Positions 5,776 through 5,907 of a stretch of DNA of 5,907 nucleotides are shown here, piece after piece. The position numbers and the translations under genes were made by a program. The stretch is taken from NCBI GenBank assembly GCA_934091015.1, contig CAKOKM010000052.1, positions 1 to 5,907 of the forward strand, given 5' to 3'. Each line of letters starts with the position of its first letter. The stretch's first letter is position 1. Origin of the DNA: an uncultured Bacilli bacterium (lineage in GTDB: Bacteria; Bacillota_I; Bacilli_A; RF39; UBA660). The notes below the pieces were generated by a model. It ran no database searches, had not been told where the DNA came from, and saw nothing but the letters and a program-made list of their open reading frames with translations.

Positions 5776-5866
5776 AAATTAAAGATTTAGCTATGATATA
5801 ACCTAAAATAAGACAAATTATTATAACTACTATAGATAATATAAGTTCTAACTTATTCTTTCTCAC
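5774..5866 (-). CDS. Possible small single-span membrane peptide upstream of xfp
   Basis: A 30-codon frame starting with GTG. The peptide begins with a basic head (RKNK, residues 2-5), then one strongly hydrophobic span of about 20 residues (ILSIVVIIICLILGYIIA, 9-26) and a short KSLI tail. This layout suggests an inner-membrane anchor with its N-terminus in the cytoplasm. I do not recognise a family. The start has GAGG 4 nt upstream, and an in-frame TGA further upstream rules out a longer form. Its TAG sits in the xfp ribosome binding site. It could be a real small protein, a leader peptide coupling translation to xfp, or chance hydrophobic translation of AT-rich leader DNA. Confidence 0.45.
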   Translation of the reverse strand: MRKNKLELILSIVVIIICLILGYIIAKSLI

Positions 5867-5891
5867 ACAGCCTCAATCCTATTCTTAATTA

Positions 5892-5900
5892 ACTATATCA
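5892..5900 (-). promoter_or_regulatory. Candidate extended -10 for the small ORF-xfp unit
   Basis: The minus strand reads TGATATAGT, an extended -10 one base off the consensus. Initiation would fall near 5885, about 20 bases before the small GTG frame and just ahead of its GAGG. The matching -35 would lie outside the window, so it cannot be tested here. Confidence 0.4.
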
Positions 5901-5907
5901 TAAACTT

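Noticed and set aside
5841..5856. Inverted repeat ATAAGTT-CT-AACTTAT as an operator for xfp
   Set aside because: The 7-bp arms are A/T-rich and lie within the small hydrophobic frame, away from any clear promoter. Chance is likely.
1..5907. CRISPR array, tRNA, rRNA, transposase, integrase or retron features
   Set aside because: No direct-repeat array, cloverleaf-like sequence or recombinase motif was seen on either strand.

Overview
This is an AT-rich window in which every gene I can support reads on the minus strand, so biological order runs from the right edge to the left. The composition, the purine-rich ribosome binding sites and the gene families point to a low-GC Firmicute or a Mollicute-related gut lineage. 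The standard genetic code fits: all long frames are open, tryptophan is TGG where I checked, and stops are TAA and TAG.

From right to left: (1) a possible 30-codon single-membrane-span peptide whose stop codon lies in the ribosome binding site of the next gene; (2) a full-length phosphoketolase (xfp), a central-carbon enzyme, closed by a strong intrinsic terminator that starts at its own stop codon; (3) a new transcription unit with a good promoter, encoding an MqsA/YgiT-like helix-turn-helix regulator that has lost its zinc-finger cysteines, followed 25 nt later by DinD, the DNA-damage-inducible protein that modulates RecA in E. coli; (4) a 12-bp-arm hairpin just after dinD; (5) another strong promoter with a LexA-box-like palindrome between its -35 and -10, driving a Y-family translesion DNA polymerase and a YolD-like protein joined by a TAATG overlap.

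The left half therefore looks like a compact DNA-damage-response block (regulator, RecA modulator, translesion polymerase, YolD) placed downstream of a housekeeping metabolic gene. The most unusual structure is a pair of near-identical perfect hairpins, one inside the dinD coding sequence and one just past its stop codon. Four of their five differences form two compensatory base-pair swaps, and the second copy can be read as a variant of the peptide the first copy encodes. A second notable point is that the polymerase promoter sits so close to the gene that its mRNA would be leaderless or nearly so. I see no tRNA, rRNA, CRISPR array, transposase or integrase, and no gene-free stretch longer than about 110 bases.
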